From assembly GCA_041563475.1 (NCBI GenBank), contig JBFFMY010000026.1, positions 1 to 37,340 on the forward strand: DNA of 37,340 nt, in the 5' to 3' direction. Shown piece by piece: positions 33,384 through 37,340 of the stretch. The position numbers were made by a program, and so were the translations under genes. Origin of the DNA: CAJXZP01 sp041563475. Its GTDB lineage: Bacteria; Bacteroidota; Bacteroidia; Flavobacteriales_G; Salibacteraceae. Within the stretch, counting starts at the first letter, position 1. The number at the start of each line of letters is the position of its first letter. A model generated the notes under the pieces. The model had not been told where the DNA came from and did not search any database. It saw only the letters and a list, made by a program, of their open reading frames with translations.

Positions 33384-34475
33384 ATGAACTTTAGAAAATT
33401 AAATTTAATAGCGCTAAGCGCATTAGTTGTTTTAGGTTCGTGTTCAAAAGATCCGGAGGAAATTACGCAAGTTTCATTAGATGATACGCCTTACATTTTG
33501 GAGACGGGTGATTTTCCAGATCCAGTAATTGCGTCTGATAATCAACTAACTGTTCAAGGAGTTAAGTTGGGAAGAATGTTATTTTATGAAACCATGCTTT
33601 CTAAGGACGGAACCATGGCGTGTGCATCCTGTCATCGCCAGCAACATGCATTTGCCGATACCAATGCTTTTTCAATTGGGGTAGAAGGTTTGCCAGGTAA
33701 ACGGCAAGCAATGGCCGTGTTTAATATGGCATGGAACACCAATGAGTTCTTTTGGGATGGTCGTGCACATTTATTACGGGATCAATCTATTCTTCCAATT
33801 CAAGATGAATTGGAAATGAATGAAACGCTAGAAAACGTTGAGACGAAATTATCAATGAATCAAAACTATAAAGACCAGTTTACAAGGGCTTTTGGTAGTT
33901 CAGAAATAACCAGTTATAAAATCTCTTTGGCGCTTGAGCAATTCATGAATAGTATTGTTTCCGTAGAAAGTAAATATGATAAATTTCTTCGTGGTGACGC
34001 AACACTTTCTGATTCGGAAGAAAGAGGAAGAGTTTTGTTTTTTGCAGAATACAATGAGTTTTTCCCCGCAACATCGGGTGCTGATTGTGCGCATTGCCAT
34101 TCACCATCTAATTTTGAGAATGATCAGTATATGAATAATGGATTGGATTCGGATGCAAATATGATGGATATGGGTAGAGAAATGGCGAGTATGAATCCAA
34201 TGGATAAAGGGAAAATGAAGGTGCCTTCTTTACGAAATATTGAAGTAACAACACCGTATATGCATGATGGAAGATTTACCACATTAGAGGAAGTTGTAGA
34301 TCATTACAATAGTGGAATTCAAAATTCACCAACTCTTGATCCTGCTTTGGCAAATACCATGAATACTGGTTTAATGTTAGATGCACAGGAAAAAGCTGAT
34401 TTGGTGGCATTTTTGAAAACACTAACGGATCAAACATTTTTGACCAACCCAGAATATTCTGATCCTTTTAATTAA
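33384..34475 (+). CDS. Diheme cytochrome c peroxidase / MbnH-type, lipoprotein 1
   Basis: A 363-residue diheme enzyme of the bacterial cytochrome c peroxidase/MauG/MbnH superfamily. Lipoprotein signal: lipobox VLGSC, Cys20. The two haem-binding motifs are CASCH at residues 80-84 and CAHCH at 235-239. Family blocks GVKLGRMLFYETMLSKDGTMACASCH, FNMAWNTNEFFWDGRA, LPIQDELEM and VPSLRNIEVTTPYMHDGRF are all present. Residues 260-278 contain seven methionines, unlike the neighbouring paralogue. Position directly after MbnP indicates that it oxidises MbnP rather than acting as a general peroxidase; this is inference. Confidence 0.88.
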   Translation: MNFRKLNLIALSALVVLGSCSKDPEEITQVSLDDTPYILETGDFPDPVIASDNQLTVQGVKLGRMLFYETMLSKDGTMACASCHRQQHAFADTNAFSIGVEGLPGKRQAMAVFNMAWNTNEFFWDGRAHLLRDQSILPIQDELEMNETLENVETKLSMNQNYKDQFTRAFGSSEITSYKISLALEQFMNSIVSVESKYDKFLRGDATLSDSEERGRVLFFAEYNEFFPATSGADCAHCHSPSNFENDQYMNNGLDSDANMMDMGREMASMNPMDKGKMKVPSLRNIEVTTPYMHDGRFTTLEEVVDHYNSGIQNSPTLDPALANTMNTGLMLDAQEKADLVAFLKTLTDQTFLTNPEYSDPFN

Positions 34476-34490
34476 GCGGTATAAATTTAA

Positions 34491-35507
34491 ATGGGAATTA
34501 GAATTCAGATATTTTTTTATGTATTACTATTTGGTGGTTTTTTAACCTCTTGTAGTAAATCTGAATCTGAGGAGATAGTTTCTCAACATGTGGAAATTCC
34601 AATGGGATTTCCACATGTTGAATTTCCCACTGACAATGAATATTCTTCTTCCCGGTGGGCATTGGGTAAAAAGCTGTTTTTTGATCCTGTTATGTCAAGA
34701 GACTCAACTGTTAGTTGCGCATCTTGTCATGATCCACAGTTAGCTTTCGCAAAAAATGAATCAACCTCTCTAGGAGTTAATAATCGACCTGGAACGCGAA
34801 ATTCTCCAAGTTTGGCAAATGTGGCGTATTTCCCATACTTTATACGAGAGGGAAGCATACCCACTCTAGAAATGCAAGTATTGGTTCCTATTCAGGAACA
34901 TAATGAGTTTGATTATAATATCGTTGATTTGAGTGATAAGTTAAATTCCATTTCTGAATATGTTGAGTTATCACAAAACGCATATTCTAGAAATCCTGAC
35001 CCATTTGTAATTACCCGAGCCTTAGCAAATTTTGAGCGCAGTTTACTTAGTGGAAATAGTCGGTTTGATAAATTTCAAAATGGAAACTCTAGTGCTTTAA
35101 CAGCGGATGAAAAAAGTGGGATGGTTTTGTTTTTTAGTGAAAGAACAAATTGTTCTGCCTGTCATTCTGGTTTTTTATTTACCAATCATTCGTTTCAAAA
35201 CAACGGGTTGTATATTAATTACCCAGATAGCGGAAGGATGCGGTTTACTTTAAACGAAAATGATCGTGCACTTTTTAAAGTTTCATCCCTAAGAAATGTG
35301 GGTTTAACATTCCCGTATATGCATGATGGAAAAATGAATTCGTTGGAGAATGTAATTGACCATTATAACCGTGGTGGAGAAGGGCATGTAAATCAAAGTG
35401 ATTTAATCAGACCTTTAAATCTATCCGAAAAGGAGAAAATGCAATTAGTCCAGTTTTTACACAGTTTAACGGATTATGCTTTTATAAACGACCAAAAATG
35501 GAGGTGA
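34491..35507 (+). CDS. Diheme cytochrome c peroxidase / MbnH-type, lipoprotein 2
   Basis: A 338-residue paralogue of the preceding gene. Lipobox FLTSC with Cys21; haem motifs CASCH at residues 76-80 and CSACH at 221-225. It shares LGKKLFFDPVMSRDSTVSCASCH, SLANVAYFPYFIREG, VPIQEHNEFDY and VSSLRNVGLTFPYMHDGK. It lacks the methionine cluster of its neighbour. Early in the gene the DNA forms a near-perfect palindrome (34583-34621) encoding a duplicated HVEIP/HVEFP. Last gene of the copper cluster; its stop is 29 bp from a convergent gene. Confidence 0.88.
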   Translation: MGIRIQIFFYVLLFGGFLTSCSKSESEEIVSQHVEIPMGFPHVEFPTDNEYSSSRWALGKKLFFDPVMSRDSTVSCASCHDPQLAFAKNESTSLGVNNRPGTRNSPSLANVAYFPYFIREGSIPTLEMQVLVPIQEHNEFDYNIVDLSDKLNSISEYVELSQNAYSRNPDPFVITRALANFERSLLSGNSRFDKFQNGNSSALTADEKSGMVLFFSERTNCSACHSGFLFTNHSFQNNGLYINYPDSGRMRFTLNENDRALFKVSSLRNVGLTFPYMHDGKMNSLENVIDHYNRGGEGHVNQSDLIRPLNLSEKEKMQLVQFLHSLTDYAFINDQKWR

Positions 35508-35518
35508 ACTAAACAAAC

Positions 35519-35536
35519 GGTTAAAATTGTTTAACC
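35519..35536. repeat. Hairpin between convergent genes
   Basis: GGTTAAA and TTTAACC (7 bp, loop ATTG) lie in the 29-bp gap between the last peroxidase and the CsgG-like gene. There is no T tract, so its role as a terminator is uncertain. Confidence 0.4.
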
Positions 35537-36901
35537 CTAATCCAAATCCTTCTTGTTTATAAAGCCACTTTTCCCTCCAAGAAGTTTTATTTCAATGAAA
35601 TCACCTACTTCAGAAAGCTTTTCAAATTCGGTGTCACCCGGAACCTTGGCGGCAACATCAGATCCCGAATTTGCAACGGTAAATACCTCAAATCTATCTG
35701 TTTTATTACCATCGGTTTTTACTTTCTCAATATTCAATCTTTTCGCTGCATTTTCATCAAATTTATACGGAGAAATATCTACGCCTAGTTTTCCCAATTC
35801 CACTAGTGCTTCCTTGCTATTTAATGCACGTTCTAATGCCTCTTTGTGATCCTTAGAATCGTCCAATTCATACGCTACTTTATGGTATTCGATAGATTGA
35901 TCAAAATTTCCCACCGCTTCAAAAAGAACGCCCATATTATGCGCCATTGCCGCATCATACGGATCTGCATCATACACTTCTTTTACAATTGAAAAGGCTC
36001 CAGATAGGTCATCTTCTTTAACTAAATCTCTAGCCGCACTAAATTCATCTTTGTAATCTTTCGATGCTGGTTTCTCAATTTCAAGAGCCTGGTAAACGAA
36101 AGTAGGCGCAAAATAGGAAACCAATTGTTTGGATACATCATCCAAACAATCTCTGATCATTTGTTCATCACTAGGTAATTTACTAATGGCTTCAGAGGTA
36201 CTTTTACCTGATTTACTAGCTTTTTTGGAAACCGTTTTATTTACCATACTTAAAACCTGTCCCGTTTCAATAGAAATAATTTTCATGGTAACATCAACAG
36301 AAGCTTTTTTCTTCGCGCTGTATGAAACAGAACCCGAACTACTCCTAGAACCTTGGCTATGGGAAGTAGCAACATCCGTTGAGTACCCACCGGTAATTAT
36401 AACATCTAAACCTAATAATTCACCCACATTCTTTGCATCAGAATCTGATACGGCACCAGATGCTCCCAAAGATTGCTCCGCCATTATTTTATCCAACTGG
36501 CTCCTTTCTACTATGGTATAAACATCCGTTCTATACCGTTCCATAAAATTGGTGCCTTTTGCGAACTTTTTAGCCTTTTTTTGTTCTTTAAACTTTTTAA
36601 AAGTTAAGTCATTCATACCCACTTTATCCTCTTTATTCCCCTCTACTGTATATACTCCTCTATGCTCCTCTAACAAAAGAGCCACCATATAGTCTGCTAA
36701 CTGAGAACCGTTGTCATTGGTATATCCATACCTCCAGTTCGCATCTGTCCTATTTTGAAAATTCATTACGGCTAATTTTTCTAACCCTTCTATGGTTATT
36801 TCTGGCGCCTGAAGGCTATAACAATTTAATTGGGATTTGCCCAAAAAAGGAATCAAGACAAAAAGAAAAGAAAGGAATAAAGTGATTGATTTGTTAGTCA
36901 T
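35537..36901 (-). CDS. CsgG/HfaB-like protein with TPR and C-terminal SH3-like part
   Basis: A 454-residue secreted protein. After the signal peptide (to about GKSQ, residue 23) comes a CsgG-like domain: KLAVMNFQNRT, LADYMVALLLEE, YTIVERSQLDKIMAEQSL, GELLGLDVIITGGYS, VDVTMKIISIETGQVLS. The segment SHSQGSRSSSGSVSYSAKKKASVDV corresponds to the strand-loop-strand that forms the barrel in CsgG. TPR-like helices follow (about 285-375), then a short SH3-like end (VGDFIEIKLLGGKSGFINKKDL). No good lipobox, unlike E. coli CsgG. It may be an outer-membrane secretion or envelope-stress component; curli genes are not adjacent. Confidence 0.75.
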   Translation of the reverse strand: MTNKSITLFLSFLFVLIPFLGKSQLNCYSLQAPEITIEGLEKLAVMNFQNRTDANWRYGYTNDNGSQLADYMVALLLEEHRGVYTVEGNKEDKVGMNDLTFKKFKEQKKAKKFAKGTNFMERYRTDVYTIVERSQLDKIMAEQSLGASGAVSDSDAKNVGELLGLDVIITGGYSTDVATSHSQGSRSSSGSVSYSAKKKASVDVTMKIISIETGQVLSMVNKTVSKKASKSGKSTSEAISKLPSDEQMIRDCLDDVSKQLVSYFAPTFVYQALEIEKPASKDYKDEFSAARDLVKEDDLSGAFSIVKEVYDADPYDAAMAHNMGVLFEAVGNFDQSIEYHKVAYELDDSKDHKEALERALNSKEALVELGKLGVDISPYKFDENAAKRLNIEKVKTDGNKTDRFEVFTVANSGSDVAAKVPGDTEFEKLSEVGDFIEIKLLGGKSGFINKKDLD

Positions 36902-36916
36902 ATTTTTTTATTTTTT

Positions 36917-36924
36917 CAAATATA
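36917..36924 (-). promoter_or_regulatory. -7 element of the CsgG-like gene
   Basis: TATATTTG on the minus strand, full match to TAnnTTTG, 15 nt before the start codon; no convincing -33 element. Confidence 0.5.
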
Positions 36925-36977
36925 ACATAATGAATATAGAATAGCGGAACGACCTGAAATCCGTTAGGGGAATAGAA

Positions 36978-37007
36978 AAAGAGATTACCGTAATAGATAA
37001 TCTCTTT
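36978..37007 (-). terminator. Possible minus-strand terminator
   Basis: AAAGAGATTA / TAATCTCTTT with a 10-nt loop; on the minus strand the right arm runs into five T residues. No minus-strand gene lies immediately upstream within the window. Confidence 0.35.
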
Positions 37008-37022
37008 GTACACCTGAAGGGG

Positions 37023-37038
37023 CCCGATAGCTATCGGG
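37023..37038. repeat. 16-bp perfect palindrome
   Basis: CCCGATAGCTATCGGG is a perfect palindrome flanked by G and A. Palindromes of the CCCGAT..ATCGGG type are, to my recollection, frequent between genes in Bacteroidota genomes; the terminator at 20510 has a similar core. Confidence 0.7.
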
Positions 37039-37340
37039 ACGAACCCACATTAATCAAAATGATTTGAGATTATTTTGGATTAAATTGAATTAAGATAATT
37101 AGTTAATTGAACTAAAGAGAAAAAGTACACAGGACGGTTCAAATATCGAACTTTTTAATGTATGACTCGAGCTTGATTATACAGCACTCAAAGTTTGTGG
37201 GGTTATCGATTTAACGTTTGCAAACAACAACAAATTATGGATACTATAAAAACGTTTTAAGTTTTTCATTATTAATATCCCCTTATTTTACGTACTGTAA
37301 AAGGAGGATTGGAAAAAAAGCCTGAATTTTCTTGTAAAAA

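Larger units (their letters stand above)
36902..37340. other. Non-coding right end of the window
   Basis: 439 bp in which I find no gene on either strand. It holds the CsgG-like promoter, a 10-bp stem AAAGAGATTA / TAATCTCTTT (36978-37007) that on the minus strand is followed by T5, and the palindrome CCCGATAGCTATCGGG (37023-37038). The last 150 bp are AT-rich and may be the upstream region of a gene beyond the window. Confidence 0.6.

Noticed and set aside
37195..37220. Possible promoter TTG ... AACGTTTG at the right end
   Set aside because: Spacing is 15 rather than 19 nt and the -7 element starts with A; the following ORF is only 7 codons.
1..37340. Insertion sequences, prophage, CRISPR arrays, tRNA genes
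   Set aside because: No transposase, integrase or phage-like protein, no regularly spaced repeats and no cloverleaf were seen on either strand.

Overview
The window looks like a stretch of chromosome from a member of the Bacteroidota, most likely a flavobacterium-like lineage. The sequence is AT-rich. Three proteins end in type IX secretion (T9SS) type A sorting domains. Many genes are preceded by the Bacteroidota -7 promoter element TAnnTTTG, in three cases with a TTG at the correct 19-nt spacing, and Shine-Dalgarno sequences are largely absent. I see no insertion sequence, phage gene, CRISPR array, tRNA or rRNA.

Left part (1-13.3 kb), mostly housekeeping: a minus-strand fatty-acid beta-oxidation operon (MarR regulator, fused hydroxyacyl-CoA dehydrogenase/enoyl-CoA hydratase, thiolase cut by the window edge); a two-gene ergothioneine cassette (egtB, egtD); a DEAD-box RNA helicase; an Mpo1-like membrane protein; a plus-strand run of two TPM-domain proteins, a two-TM potassium-type channel and a TerB-DnaJ protein; a tandem pair of secreted FKBP prolyl isomerases; and superoxide dismutase.

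Middle part (13.3-22.4 kb): a very large secreted TPR/coiled-coil protein, a hotdog thioesterase, thioredoxin, an orphan structured RNA with its own textbook promoter and terminator (about 18157-18290), a T9SS-exported alpha/beta hydrolase overlapping a small lipoprotein, a 54-residue CxxC microprotein, a dicarboxylate/glutamate symporter and a YccF protein.

Right part (22.5-35.5 kb) is the most interesting: about 13 kb of twelve-plus-kilobase continuous plus-strand copper biology. It holds two HYC_CC_PP-type small secreted proteins around a CusA-TolC-CusB efflux system. After these come a T9SS-exported beta-propeller-like protein, a tiny lipoprotein that is essentially one heavy-metal-binding finger, an MbnP-family copper protein carrying a T9SS sorting domain, and two consecutive diheme cytochrome c peroxidase/MbnH-type lipoproteins. 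In methanotrophs MbnH oxidises a tryptophan of MbnP to make a kynurenine copper site. Here the same pair appears without methanobactin genes, is coupled to copper efflux and is apparently displayed on the cell surface. My working model is that the Cus pump moves Cu(I) out, the small metal-binding lipoprotein and HYC proteins handle it in the envelope, and MbnP captures it outside after modification by the peroxidases.

The right end carries a CsgG-like secreted protein on the minus strand and 439 bp with no gene but several palindromes.
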